Origin: JAAYJT01 sp037446395
Lineage (GTDB): Bacteria; Bacteroidota; Bacteroidia; Bacteroidales; JAAYJT01
Length of the DNA stretch: 64,000 nt
NCBI GenBank assembly: GCA_037446395.1
Contig: JBBIIP010000004.1
Span: 80,583 to 144,582, forward strand
Reading direction: 5' to 3'
A program made the translations under genes and the position numbers. The notes under the pieces are model-generated. The model was not told the DNA's origin. It saw only the letters and a program-made list of their open reading frames with translations, and did no database searches. Positions 1-9,632 of this stretch are shown in pieces; positions within the stretch are counted from its first letter, which is position 1, and each line of letters starts with the position of its first letter.

Positions 1-204
1 AATCAGGGGGTCGGCTACCAGGCTTGTCACCATTCCTGCACCTGCAAGGCCGCTGGTGATAAATACCGGATTATTATCTCCTGGCAAAACACTGGCATTA
101 TAAATTTGCCATTGGGCACGGGCACAAACTGAGAAAAACACTAATGCAAACAGCATGATTGCACCTTTCCTAAGAAGAACCGAATTGTAAATTTTTCTTT
201 TCAT
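1..204 (-). CDS. Partial secreted protein, 5' end only
   Basis: The first 68 codons of a minus-strand gene run off the left edge. The ATG is at 204 and the frame stays open to base 1. The product begins with a basic segment and a hydrophobic stretch ending in CARAQW, a typical signal peptide with an Ala-x-Ala cleavage site. The mature part starts WQIYNASVLPGD. It lies 47 nt downstream of the GH105 gene in the same direction, so it is probably the next gene of the pectin operon and is exported. Too little remains to assign a family; a further pectin-active enzyme is plausible but is inference only. Confidence 0.7.
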   Translation of the reverse strand, partial: MKRKIYNSVLLRKGAIMLFALVFFSVCARAQWQIYNASVLPGDNNPVFITSGLAGAGMVTSLVADPLI

Positions 205-251
205 GATGATTGTGATTTTGTTGTGACATTTTTTTTGGAGAACACTTTTAA

Positions 252-1520
252 CTATTGTTCCGATGAAAGTTTATTTTTTTTCAAATGAAAGCCGGCTTTT
301 TCGATCTCCATACTAAGAAGCATAAATGGTCCAACGCCTTTGGGGTCATTGCTGCGGATAATCTCATTAATATAATATTCATATGAGCCATCCCTGTATG
401 GATTCCCACCCAGGCCGGCAACACCGCATATCTGGTTTAGGCTGATATCGCCATTATTATCAAAAGTGATTAAATGATCCAAAATTCCCTGAAAAGCCTT
501 GGTAGCATCCGACATATATGAGGGTTCGAGTAAATGATTATTCACGGCTTTTGCAATCGCATATGCATACATGGCTGAGGCCGAAGCCTCCAGATAATTT
601 CCTTCTTTCCCTCCCTGATCAACAACCTGGTACCAAAGCCCGGTTTCCGGGTCCTGAAATGGGATGAGTGCTTTAACCAATCTTTCGAGCACTTGCACAA
701 TTTTGAGCCTGCCCGCATGATCAGCCGGGAAATAATCGAGCACATCCACCAGTGCCATTGCATACCAACCCATAGCCCTGCCCCAGAAATTGGGCGACTG
801 TCCGGTTTGAGGGTTGGCCCATTGCTGACTCCGGCTCTCATCCCAGGCATGGTAGAGCAGCCCGGTTGCTGGATCCAGCGTTTTTTGCTCCACAAGTAGA
901 ATTTGGTTTGCTATATCATCAAAGTTTTCAGGTTCGTCAAACACTTTTCCATAGCGTGCATAAAAGGGTGCGTTCATATATACTCCGTCGAGCCATACCT
1001 GGTTTGGATAGATATTTTTATGCCAAAAACAACCTTCGGATGTGCGTGGATGGGTTTTGAGCTGACCGCGCAAAGTTTTTAATGCAGAGTGATAACGTTC
1101 ATCACCGGTTTCCTCATAGAGATCGTATAGGTTAATTCCAGGTTTGATGTGATCAATGTTGTAGTTCTCTACTTTATAGTTATACAAAATATTTCCTTCT
1201 TGATCAATCATCTCATCATAATAAGACTTTACATAAGTATAATAGCGCTGATCCCCGGTTTCTTTCCAAATCTTAAGGGCTGCCATCAGCACCAAACCTT
1301 GCGTATAATTCCACTTAGGTTTGGTCTCAAAATCAATTGTATACGCCTGTGGATTTCGGTGCATCTCGGAGTCAAGCATCAGGACATGCCATGGTTTATT
1401 GCCTTTACTTTCGATATTCTTTTGGTTTTCAAACCCGCAGCCAGCTAGAATACTTGCTACAACAATCATTTGCGCGAGTTTGACCGCTAATTTCAGAAAT
1501 GCAGTATTTTTTATGTTCAT
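252..1520 (-). CDS. GH105/GH88-family unsaturated uronyl hydrolase (lipoprotein)
   Basis: Predicted unsaturated rhamnogalacturonyl/galacturonyl hydrolase. GH105 enzymes hydrate the 4,5-double bond left by pectate lyases and release 5-keto-4-deoxyuronate, the substrate of KduI. The 422-residue product has a signal peptide with lipobox LAGC near residue 28, so it is probably a membrane-anchored lipoprotein. The (alpha/alpha)6-barrel hallmarks are visible: WLDGVYMNAPF around residue 178, with the Asp in the usual general-acid position, HAWDES around 223 and WGRAMGW around 245. Length matches the family. It sits 40 nt after the pectate lyase gene in the same operon-like run. GH88 is the close alternative; the motifs and pectin context favour GH105. 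Confidence 0.9.
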   Translation of the reverse strand: MNIKNTAFLKLAVKLAQMIVVASILAGCGFENQKNIESKGNKPWHVLMLDSEMHRNPQAYTIDFETKPKWNYTQGLVLMAALKIWKETGDQRYYTYVKSYYDEMIDQEGNILYNYKVENYNIDHIKPGINLYDLYEETGDERYHSALKTLRGQLKTHPRTSEGCFWHKNIYPNQVWLDGVYMNAPFYARYGKVFDEPENFDDIANQILLVEQKTLDPATGLLYHAWDESRSQQWANPQTGQSPNFWGRAMGWYAMALVDVLDYFPADHAGRLKIVQVLERLVKALIPFQDPETGLWYQVVDQGGKEGNYLEASASAMYAYAIAKAVNNHLLEPSYMSDATKAFQGILDHLITFDNNGDISLNQICGVAGLGGNPYRDGSYEYYINEIIRSNDPKGVGPFMLLSMEIEKAGFHLKKNKLSSEQ

Positions 1521-1560
1521 ATTGGTATAATTCGAGTACTTAAATCTTACATCAAGAGTC

Positions 1561-2865
1561 TTAATTGATTACAACTTTATGAATCTGCTTGTGTCCTTGA
1601 AATTCAAGAATTATGAAGTAAACACCTTGTTTCAGTCCATCCCTTTTCATGATGACAGTATTAAGCCCTTCATTTCCATTTTTATTTTGAATTTCGTGTA
1701 CTGCTTTTCCGGATGGATCGGTCAACTTCAGATTAATATGCCCTTGCCGGGGAAGGTTAATAGAAATTGTTGTGCAAAAAGAGAATGGATTTGGATGGTT
1801 CGACATCAGAAGGCGGCTTTCCAAGGGGAGGTTGCCCGGTATGAAGGTATTGTTTTGCTGTGCCCCTGCATTGGCCAATACGATTGCTTTTACCTGACTG
1901 GCAGGGTCGGGTGTATATTGATAATAGTTCGCGGGATTCCAATTTATTCCACCTGGGGATGATAATACATTGCCACTTTGCACCAGATGGCTTCCAATAT
2001 CAATCATATAGCCAGGCTGCGATGTATTGTCATAAAATTGAGAAGGATAGACTACCTTTTCAAAATAATTTTGTTCAGAGTAAATTTGGGCATTTACCCC
2101 AATGCCAATACCGTATCCATTGCTGATGGCATATCCCATCACACGGCCATAGTTCCCCATATCGTAGTAGTAGTTGTTAAAAAGATGCACCATTCCAAAT
2201 CTTACCCTGGGGTGCCGCTGTGTGGTTTCTTCAAACCAATTGTGATGCATTGTTACTTTATACCTATCAGTAAATGGATCTGTGTCTGAACTACCGATCA
2301 GGCATACCTTGTTATTTGCTCCAAATTTTGAATAAGAAACTGTAATGTAGTTGGCTCCATTAGAGATATCCAATGCTCCATCGCCTTGTCGCAGAAAAGT
2401 GCAGTGATCAACCCAAATATGGCTGCAGGTGCCCTTTATCTGAATACCATCCCAATCCTGGGTTATCCCGGGCCAGTCTCCTGCTACGTATGTGTCAGCA
2501 ATGGTGAGGTTCTTGAAAATAATATTTTTTTTGTCGTTACCAACGCTAAATCCACCCTGTGTTAGTCCTGCCCCTGCGCCCAATCCGATAACTGACTTAT
2601 CTGAGCTCACTGCAATATGACGCCCTTTGGGAGTGATTAAAATCATTCCCTGAACTTGAATGATATAAGGAACGGATAACCCACAATAATAAATCAGATC
2701 ATTCATATTGTTCACGGTGGCAACACCACCGGCAGCACCTCCTGTTGTCCCATTTTGGCCGTTAGCATTAACAGATGCCCATCCTATGGGGCCGTTATTA
2801 TTGATTGGTAATGCAACCAAAGGCATGAAGCACACCAGTATATATGAAAGAATGAATTTAATCAT
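1561..2865 (-). CDS. Pectate lyase, PL1 family, with type IX secretion sorting domain
   Basis: Predicted secreted PL1 polysaccharide lyase cleaving polygalacturonate by beta-elimination with Ca2+. A signal peptide at the N terminus is followed by a right-handed beta-helix with the PL1 signatures IWVDHCTF (about residue 152) and RHPRVRF (about 217), which carries the catalytic arginine. The last 80 residues, starting near SNHPNPFSFCTTI and ending GVYFIILEFQGHK, form a type A C-terminal sorting domain. This implies export by the type IX system and attachment at the cell surface or release. The ATG at 2865 is preferred to a TTG three codons upstream. It is the downstream partner of the SusCD genes and makes unsaturated oligouronides for the neighbouring GH105 enzyme. 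Confidence 0.93.
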   Translation of the reverse strand: MIKFILSYILVCFMPLVALPINNNGPIGWASVNANGQNGTTGGAAGGVATVNNMNDLIYYCGLSVPYIIQVQGMILITPKGRHIAVSSDKSVIGLGAGAGLTQGGFSVGNDKKNIIFKNLTIADTYVAGDWPGITQDWDGIQIKGTCSHIWVDHCTFLRQGDGALDISNGANYITVSYSKFGANNKVCLIGSSDTDPFTDRYKVTMHHNWFEETTQRHPRVRFGMVHLFNNYYYDMGNYGRVMGYAISNGYGIGIGVNAQIYSEQNYFEKVVYPSQFYDNTSQPGYMIDIGSHLVQSGNVLSSPGGINWNPANYYQYTPDPASQVKAIVLANAGAQQNNTFIPGNLPLESRLLMSNHPNPFSFCTTISINLPRQGHINLKLTDPSGKAVHEIQNKNGNEGLNTVIMKRDGLKQGVYFIILEFQGHKQIHKVVIN

Positions 2866-2948
2866 AAGATACAATGGAACAGATGTAGAAATAAGAATAA
2901 GATTTGTTGAGGGATTTGAATATCCCTCAACAAATCATAATTTTTGGC

Positions 2949-4529
2949 TTATTGCAGCCATCTTGGGTCTCCGATACCAAAAAGAATAAGGTCGGCATTG
3001 GTAACCTTAAAATTGCCGGCATCAGGATTGACAAAACCTGGGTTTAGTGTGCGATGCGTGCCTGAGATATCGAATTTTCCGCCTGTAACACCACTCAGGA
3101 AGGAAGGAGCATTGTGATAGTTATTTTGATCGCAAACCGGCTGGGTAGTGGTGGCCTGGTTTGTGAAGTAACCTGTATAGGATGCATCGGCTCCGGCGAA
3201 TATAGTTTTCTTCACTGTCGAGGCATTATTCACAAAACGAACATATAATATCCTTCTGGTATTCGAAACCTGATAGAAGGTACATTGCTCAATAAGCACA
3301 TTGCTGGTAGAGCCCGGGAAGCTGCCTGACGAATTATCCAGGCGAATGAAGTCGCGCGGGAAGGCTGCAACCCGGTTGAACGTACTTTTTGTTATGGTCA
3401 GGTTCGCAACAAAGCCTGTACGAAAATCAATAAAATCACCACCATCATTCACAATATTTGACATGATGCAGTTGTTGATTGTCAATTGTTGCACCCTGAC
3501 TATCGGAGTGCTACCGCCTGAGATAAATGCCTGGTTATAGCTCCTAACCACGCAACCATCAACGATGAAGTTGTTGATATTGTATGTTCCGGGATTACAA
3601 GAGATTGCTTGTGCAAGAATTGTGCTTCCAAAGGTGCCAACCATTTCAAGATCCTTGATTGTAAGGTTTGTAATTCCTGAAGCAAGCACAAGTCTGATGT
3701 AAACTATCGGCTTATTATGTGGATACAATCCTCGAATGGTTATTGACTTGGTAATGTTAATATCCCCCTGGTAGACTGTATAATTTCCCGGGAAGAGCAC
3801 AAAGGATTCGCCATCAACTCCGGCCGAAAGTTTGGCATTTAAATCATCGGCAGGATACAGAGGAGTGGATCCACCCAAATCAATTAAAGTGGTGAATGTG
3901 GCGGTTCCGCGGGTTTTCGTTCCATTCATCAGCTTTGCAGTGTAAGGGGTTTCGCTTTGTAAACCTGTAATTATTGCAACACCTGCTGCAATTTCAGAAG
4001 TTGTCAAGGTGCGGGTAATATTTCCCGGAGTAAGAATAATTGCGGTGGCGACCGACGCGGCAGGCCATCTCAAAGTCACCCCGGTAGCAGTAATTTCCAA
4101 AGGATTAACGGCAAAGAAGATTTGTTCAGTTCCGGTTTTGAGGGTTGCGGCTACCCATTTAGACTCAGTGATGCTTTTGCCAACAGCTTTTACTCTTAGC
4201 GCGTAGTCGGTGTCCCCTGCGAAACCTGTAATGGTAATGGGCAATTTGTCAAAGGTTATACCAGCGACTGTTCTTACAGGGGTACCCGAGAAATTCAGAT
4301 TATCACTCTCAAAGAATTCAGCAGTATAACTTTCTGCATCACGTACTGCTGCCCAGGTAAGGCGGATTGAAGTTTGACTGACCACCATGGCACTCATGCC
4401 TGTCGGAGAGAAAAGACGGCTAACCTTCATGTCGGTTATTTCTGGGGGTATGTCATCTTTACATCCGGCAGAAAGTAAAACCGCAACGAAGCTAAAAATA
4501 TAAGCGAGTTTATTAAATAACTTATTCAT
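2949..4529 (-). CDS. SusE-position surface lipoprotein with FN3 and beta-helix (DUF4957/DUF5123-like)
   Basis: A 526-residue lipoprotein (lipobox LSAGC around residue 22) that follows susD by 24 nt, the usual place for a surface glycan-binding protein in a polysaccharide utilisation locus. The N-terminal third looks like two fibronectin type III-like modules (about 30-215). The C-terminal part from about 230 has repeated short hydrophobic strands (ITIRGLYPHNKPIVYIR, LTIKDLEMVGT) typical of a right-handed beta-helix of the DUF4957/DUF5123 type found in Bacteroidota pectin loci. I see no lyase active-site motif. Likely role: binding pectin at the cell surface. A cryptic polysaccharide lyase is the alternative. 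Confidence 0.75.
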   Translation of the reverse strand: MNKLFNKLAYIFSFVAVLLSAGCKDDIPPEITDMKVSRLFSPTGMSAMVVSQTSIRLTWAAVRDAESYTAEFFESDNLNFSGTPVRTVAGITFDKLPITITGFAGDTDYALRVKAVGKSITESKWVAATLKTGTEQIFFAVNPLEITATGVTLRWPAASVATAIILTPGNITRTLTTSEIAAGVAIITGLQSETPYTAKLMNGTKTRGTATFTTLIDLGGSTPLYPADDLNAKLSAGVDGESFVLFPGNYTVYQGDINITKSITIRGLYPHNKPIVYIRLVLASGITNLTIKDLEMVGTFGSTILAQAISCNPGTYNINNFIVDGCVVRSYNQAFISGGSTPIVRVQQLTINNCIMSNIVNDGGDFIDFRTGFVANLTITKSTFNRVAAFPRDFIRLDNSSGSFPGSTSNVLIEQCTFYQVSNTRRILYVRFVNNASTVKKTIFAGADASYTGYFTNQATTTQPVCDQNNYHNAPSFLSGVTGGKFDISGTHRTLNPGFVNPDAGNFKVTNADLILFGIGDPRWLQ

Positions 4530-4553
4530 TGTTAAATTTATTAAGTTTTGTTA

Positions 4554-6347
4554 CTAAAAACCATACCCATCATTGTTCAGTTTACCATTGCTGGCGTCGA
4601 GGAATATTTGCCAAATCGGCCAATATTGCTGCACATTGGGATCTCTTTGAAATAGGGCATCCCAAAATGTGGATTGTTGCCCGGTTGCGGTAATCACCCA
4701 GGTTCTGTTTTCAGGATAACCCAAAGCAGCTCCGGCTGCATCAGTATCACCATAATTTAGCCCATAAATCACAACGCTTTCTCCATCGTCGGCTCTCTTA
4801 AAATATATCCTGAGTGGGAGATTTGCATATTTGCCTTGCCTGTTTTCTAACTGTTGCAGTTTGGTTTTGGCTTCGTTTAGCTTGGTGCTTAGCAAATTCC
4901 AGCGAATCAGGTCGCCTTTGCGCAACATTTCTCCGGTAAATTCAAGAGCCCGTTCATCAACAATGGCATTGAAGAAAGCCTGCTTGCTCGCAGTAGCGGC
5001 GGCCATAAAAGTATTGACTTTTGCAGGGGCAGTCGGAAATGCGCGTGTGCGAACCTCTCTCAGGTATGGTGCAGCTGCAGCGGGACCATCAATTTCGTTA
5101 ATGGCTTCGGCAGCCATCAGCAAAACATCTGAATACCTCATATAAGGCCAGTTCAAGCCATCGTCGTTTGTCGAGGTGACCCTCCGGTTTGCTTCCTGGA
5201 AAAGCCAAACATAACGATATTTGCCAAAATGCCATCTTCCATTATTGGTTGGCACTTGCAGGCCATTGGTCCATTCATAAGGAACACAGGTGACATCGCG
5301 GCGCACATCATCTCTGTCATATTCATAGAACATGATGGGGGTGGGCCCGTTTGTTCCACCCCTGTTTTGCCCTGTGTACTTGTCGGTGGTTGTATGTCTG
5401 ACGCCTAAGTCGAAGATTACCCTGCCACGACCTTCGCTGAATGGAATCTCCCATAACATCTCCTGGCCTGCAATGCAGTTTTCTTTATGGAGCGCCCTGA
5501 AAACACCTTCAAAGGTTTGGAGTCTTGCGCGGCCACTGTTGATCACATCCAGGCATTCGTTTTTAGCGATGGCATACATTTTAGCAGGTGTTAAATCCGC
5601 ATCGCTGCTTAGGCGAATTCCATTGGTTCGTTGGGCATACCCGCCTGCTGCCAAGGCAATACGTGCACGCAGACCCTTTACAAAAGCTTTGTTAATTCTT
5701 TCGGTTGACATTGTATAGGCCGATTCAGTAGGCCAGGCTACGAGCTTTGCTGCTTCATCCAGATCGGCTAGCAGTTGTTTGTAAATTATATCCCGGTCGG
5801 TTCGTGTCAGATAAACCGTTTCGGTATTCACAGGCTCGAAACGGGCAGGGACATCTCCCCAGGCTTTGACCAAATCGTGATAAAGCACCGCCCTGAGGGT
5901 TAGAACTTCACCTAGAATGTGTGCCAGTTGTTTGTTCGATTCAACATTGCCGTATTTGCGTAAACCGCGTATGGCTATGTTTGCTCGTTCTATACCTTCA
6001 TAGGCCATTGCCCAAACGTTGTTTGCAGTATTCATCTGAGAATTGCTCACGTTGGTATTATAATTAGCCAGCCTAGCTGCATCTTCAGTGATGTTTCTCA
6101 GTGTGGTACGAACCTCGCAATCGGTATTTATGCCATAGAAGGTCAGAAATCGTCCGCGGTAGGAGTTTGTTTCGCAAAACGATTGTATAATGCCTGCAAT
6201 GGCGCCTTCGGCCAAAGTGGCATTTGAGAATATTACGGACTCATCCAGTGATGATTTGGTCGGAGCATCAAACATATCTTCGCAAGCCGTCATCACGGTG
6301 AGTGATAAGGCAAAAATGATATAATATATCTTTTTCATGGTTCTCAT
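4554..6347 (-). CDS. SusD/RagB-family nutrient-binding lipoprotein
   Basis: Outer-membrane SusD-family lid protein that captures oligosaccharides for the SusC transporter encoded 10 nt upstream. The 597-residue product has a lipoprotein signal (TACEDMFD), followed by the conserved early SusD region (SSLDESVIFSNATLAEGA) and TPR-like helices. The C-terminal SusD segment includes ALEFTGEMLRKGDLIRW, the usual RxxELxxEGxRxxDLxRW-type motif. Two ATGs three codons apart (6347 and 6338) are possible starts; the downstream one gives the more typical MKKIYYIIF signal peptide. In this locus the ligand should be pectic oligosaccharides, which is inference from the neighbouring lyases. Confidence 0.96.
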   Translation of the reverse strand: MRTMKKIYYIIFALSLTVMTACEDMFDAPTKSSLDESVIFSNATLAEGAIAGIIQSFCETNSYRGRFLTFYGINTDCEVRTTLRNITEDAARLANYNTNVSNSQMNTANNVWAMAYEGIERANIAIRGLRKYGNVESNKQLAHILGEVLTLRAVLYHDLVKAWGDVPARFEPVNTETVYLTRTDRDIIYKQLLADLDEAAKLVAWPTESAYTMSTERINKAFVKGLRARIALAAGGYAQRTNGIRLSSDADLTPAKMYAIAKNECLDVINSGRARLQTFEGVFRALHKENCIAGQEMLWEIPFSEGRGRVIFDLGVRHTTTDKYTGQNRGGTNGPTPIMFYEYDRDDVRRDVTCVPYEWTNGLQVPTNNGRWHFGKYRYVWLFQEANRRVTSTNDDGLNWPYMRYSDVLLMAAEAINEIDGPAAAAPYLREVRTRAFPTAPAKVNTFMAAATASKQAFFNAIVDERALEFTGEMLRKGDLIRWNLLSTKLNEAKTKLQQLENRQGKYANLPLRIYFKRADDGESVVIYGLNYGDTDAAGAALGYPENRTWVITATGQQSTFWDALFQRDPNVQQYWPIWQIFLDASNGKLNNDGYGF

Positions 6348-6357
6348 TTTTTAAGCA

Positions 6358-9300
6358 TTAGAAACTCAAGTTCATACCAAATACTATTGACCGGCTCCTT
6401 GGATAAGCTGAATAGTCAACATTTGGGGTCAAAGGATTTTTACGCCGAGTAGATACTTCCGGGTCAAATCCGCTGTAGTTTGTCAGGAGAAAGACGTTGT
6501 ATCCGCTCGCATAGATGCGCAGGCTTTGAACTTTCACCTTTGAAAGAATCTGCTTAGGAATTGTATAGCCCAGCGTAAGCGTGTTCAGACGCAGGAATGA
6601 GCCATCTTCGACAGCCCAGTCTGTGAATACAAACCTTGCCATATAGGGCGACCACATGGTGGTATTCGCATTCAATTCGGCTAATTTAACCGGATCGTTG
6701 CTGATGGTACCATCAGGCAATAAATTTGTCCAGCGTTTGCCATCGGCCATGACCGAAATCATGTTGCGAGAGTGGAATTTGCTGGTCGAAGTATATTCGA
6801 TTTTGTTGGCGTTATAAACATCATTGCCATAGCTCCAGTTGAAAGCAGCCTGGACATCAAAGCCGTAGGCCCGGCCATTTAGAGTGACACCGCCTGTGTG
6901 ATCAGGGTTGGCATCGCCGATAATAACACGGTCGGCAATGTTGATGATGTTATCTCCTTCAGTCATGTTTACTAATTTTAAGGAGCCAGGGCGTAACGTT
7001 CCAACCGCAGCCGAACTGTTGACAACGCCATCTTTCAACACCCAAACACCACCAACGTACCCTGAAAAATCAGAAACCTCATAGCGTCCGGCACTTTTGT
7101 ATCCATACATTTTGCCAACCGAGCCGCCTGTTGCAATCCAATATTCAGCACCGATATCGGTAGATGCCCAACCTGATTCAGCAGTAAAATTATCCATCAG
7201 CCCAAGCGACTTAATCGTGTTTTTATTTAATCCAATATTGCCGTTGATGCTGAACCCATATTTAGGTTTATCAATTGCAATCCAGTTGATCATGGCTTCA
7301 ATTCCTTTATTTTCAGTTTCCCCCATGTTTCGGAACTGGTCTGTGTATCCGGTGCCTGGCACAGGGAAGCGTATCAACAGGTCTTTGGTGCTGTTGATAT
7401 ATGCCTCTAGTGATCCGGCCAAACGGCCATTCAGGATTGTATAATCAAGCCCTACGTTTCTGGTAACAGTCGTTTCCCATTTCAAGTCGGGATTGGCCAT
7501 TGTTTTTGTTGCTGCCCAAAAACTCGAGTATCGGTTTACCCAGGTTGTTGATCTTACTTCGAGTGTTTGCGCCATCTGTCCTGAAGGAATGTTATTATTC
7601 CCGGCGGTTCCATAGCTTATTCTCAGCTTCAGATCTTCCAACCACGATCTGGTGCCTTTCATGAAATTTTCGTCAGAAATACGCCAGGCAATTGCAGCCG
7701 ATGGAAAATAGCCCCAGCGGTTGCCCTTCGAAAAACGAGAGGAGCCATCGGCTCTGTAGGTTCCGCTGACCAGATACTTTCCTTTGTAGTCATAATTAAA
7801 GCGGCCGAAGAGTGAGAAAAGTATATCATCTGGATAAAGGTAATTATCCACGGTGCTGGCTACTGCTTGTGCTGAGAGCCTGGTAGCATCACTAAAATTG
7901 AAACCTAGAGGGAACCCATGCACAACAGTTTCGAGTTCTTCTTGCTGCCTGAAGATATATTCCTGTCCTGCCAAGAAATTCAATTTGTGATTTTTAGGTA
8001 GCAAATTCTTGAAATCATATCTGATGGTATTGGTATTTCTGAATGTCTCGCGGGCAGTTTTAGTGAAGAATACGGCAGGTTTTCCCTGGTCTGCAGCGGC
8101 TGGTTTGTTTCTGACATAATAGGTAGTTGTCCCATAAAATCTGTCGTTTTGATACCCAAAGTCCTCCATGCCAATGTCAGATTTTAGCTTCAGGTTTTTA
8201 ATAACTTCCCATGTCAAACTGGCATTCAGATTATAGGTTATCCGTTTCTGAAACTGATCATTGTCTGAAATGGCTTTCAGTGGATGATATAAGAAGAAGT
8301 CCTGATCGGTATCACCAAAGTCAATTAATCCCTGAATCGGGAATGGCGGGTAAATCATTGCATATTTTAGGCGTGAATCGGCAGATGAAAACTCAGCCTG
8401 TTCATTCATGCCACCACCTTTAATCTGTGTATTTGCATAACGCATTGAAAAATCTACGGTAAATTTGTCGTTGGGTTTGTTAGTCAGGTTTAAACTCAGG
8501 TTATCTCGTTTGAAACTTGACAGCTGCATGATTGCCTTTTCATTGATCCCGCTATAGGTGAATGAATAAGTTGTTTTAGAAGTCCCCCCGGTCAGATTTA
8601 AGTTTTGATTAAATGTGTAACCTGTGCGGCCAAAAACCTGCTGCTGCCAATCGTTTGCCTGTACCTCTCTGAACAGGTCCATGTCCTGAAAATTACCATA
8701 AAGGCCCGTATATCTGGTGAGTTGATTGGACAGAAGAGCACGCTCATACTGCCATTTCACAAAATCGTATGGGGTAAGGGTTTCGAGTTTGTTGGCCAGT
8801 TTTTTGAAACTCGAATAAGTATCGTAGCGCACAACCAATCTTCCCTCCTTACCTTTTTTGGTTGTCACGATGATTACACCATTGGCGCCACGTGAGCCGT
8901 AAATGGCAGTTGAAGAGGCATCTTTCATCACATCAATTGATTCAATGTCTGATGGAGCGATGTCTGAGATTGATTCAACCGGAAACCCATCTACAATATA
9001 CAACGGAGAGTTGTCGCCCGTGATTGAGCCTCCACCACGTACCCGTATCCTGATTTCGGCATCGGGAGATCCTTCGGTCGTAAGAACCTGAACACCGGAA
9101 AGTTTTCCTGTAAGTGCTTCGCCAACACTTGCAATTGGTTTTGCAGTAAGATCTTCTCCTTTTACGGAGGCAACAGATCCGGTCACATCGCGCCTTTGTA
9201 CGGTACCATAGCCAATTACGACAACTTCTTTCAGATTAATCAGGCTTTCAGTAAGCGTGACATTGATGGTAGTTCGTCCTGCTACAGGCACTTCCTGTTC

Positions 9301-9606
9301 GTCGAACCCCACGAACCGGAATACCAGAACAGCTTGGGTGGCATTTTCAACCTGAAGTTGATAGCCTCCGTTAGCGTTGGTGCTGGTTCCGGAGGTCGTT
9401 CCTTTGATCAACACACTGGCTCCTGGTAAAACTTCTCCATCCTGGTTTGTTACAGTTCCTCTGACCGTAAGGGTTTGACCCCATAAACCAAGACTGGAAA
9501 AAAGCAGCCCAAGGAGCAATGGTGTAAGCATCAAAGCCTTGTTTAAGCAATTTAATTTCATTTGGCAATTGTTTTGGTTAATAGTTGATAAAAAAACTCT
9601 GTTCAT
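6358..9606 (-). CDS. SusC/RagA-family TonB-linked outer-membrane transporter
   Basis: TonB-dependent transporter importing glycan fragments together with the adjacent SusD protein. The 1082-residue product has a signal peptide, a carboxypeptidase-regulatory-like domain (about 45-125), then the plug with the SusC hallmark VVVIGYGTVQRRDVTGSV and the segment DASSTAIYGSRGANGV. The remainder is a long 22-strand barrel ending in an aromatic residue (GMNLSF). An internal ATG at 9561 starts a better signal peptide (MKLNCLNKALMLTPL) than the ATG at 9606, so the true start may be 15 codons in. It lies 26 nt after the pectate lyase gene and probably shares its transcript. Substrate, pectic oligouronides, is inferred from context. 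Confidence 0.96.
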   Translation of the reverse strand: MNRVFLSTINQNNCQMKLNCLNKALMLTPLLLGLLFSSLGLWGQTLTVRGTVTNQDGEVLPGASVLIKGTTSGTSTNANGGYQLQVENATQAVLVFRFVGFDEQEVPVAGRTTINVTLTESLINLKEVVVIGYGTVQRRDVTGSVASVKGEDLTAKPIASVGEALTGKLSGVQVLTTEGSPDAEIRIRVRGGGSITGDNSPLYIVDGFPVESISDIAPSDIESIDVMKDASSTAIYGSRGANGVIIVTTKKGKEGRLVVRYDTYSSFKKLANKLETLTPYDFVKWQYERALLSNQLTRYTGLYGNFQDMDLFREVQANDWQQQVFGRTGYTFNQNLNLTGGTSKTTYSFTYSGINEKAIMQLSSFKRDNLSLNLTNKPNDKFTVDFSMRYANTQIKGGGMNEQAEFSSADSRLKYAMIYPPFPIQGLIDFGDTDQDFFLYHPLKAISDNDQFQKRITYNLNASLTWEVIKNLKLKSDIGMEDFGYQNDRFYGTTTYYVRNKPAAADQGKPAVFFTKTARETFRNTNTIRYDFKNLLPKNHKLNFLAGQEYIFRQQEELETVVHGFPLGFNFSDATRLSAQAVASTVDNYLYPDDILFSLFGRFNYDYKGKYLVSGTYRADGSSRFSKGNRWGYFPSAAIAWRISDENFMKGTRSWLEDLKLRISYGTAGNNNIPSGQMAQTLEVRSTTWVNRYSSFWAATKTMANPDLKWETTVTRNVGLDYTILNGRLAGSLEAYINSTKDLLIRFPVPGTGYTDQFRNMGETENKGIEAMINWIAIDKPKYGFSINGNIGLNKNTIKSLGLMDNFTAESGWASTDIGAEYWIATGGSVGKMYGYKSAGRYEVSDFSGYVGGVWVLKDGVVNSSAAVGTLRPGSLKLVNMTEGDNIINIADRVIIGDANPDHTGGVTLNGRAYGFDVQAAFNWSYGNDVYNANKIEYTSTSKFHSRNMISVMADGKRWTNLLPDGTISNDPVKLAELNANTTMWSPYMARFVFTDWAVEDGSFLRLNTLTLGYTIPKQILSKVKVQSLRIYASGYNVFLLTNYSGFDPEVSTRRKNPLTPNVDYSAYPRSRSIVFGMNLSF

Positions 9607-9632
9607 ATATTTGGATCATTTATTTAATTGGC

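Noticed and set aside
1149..1530. Plus-strand frames inside the GH105 gene and many similar antisense frames elsewhere
   Set aside because: They overlap strongly supported genes entirely, start without promoters and have low-complexity translations.
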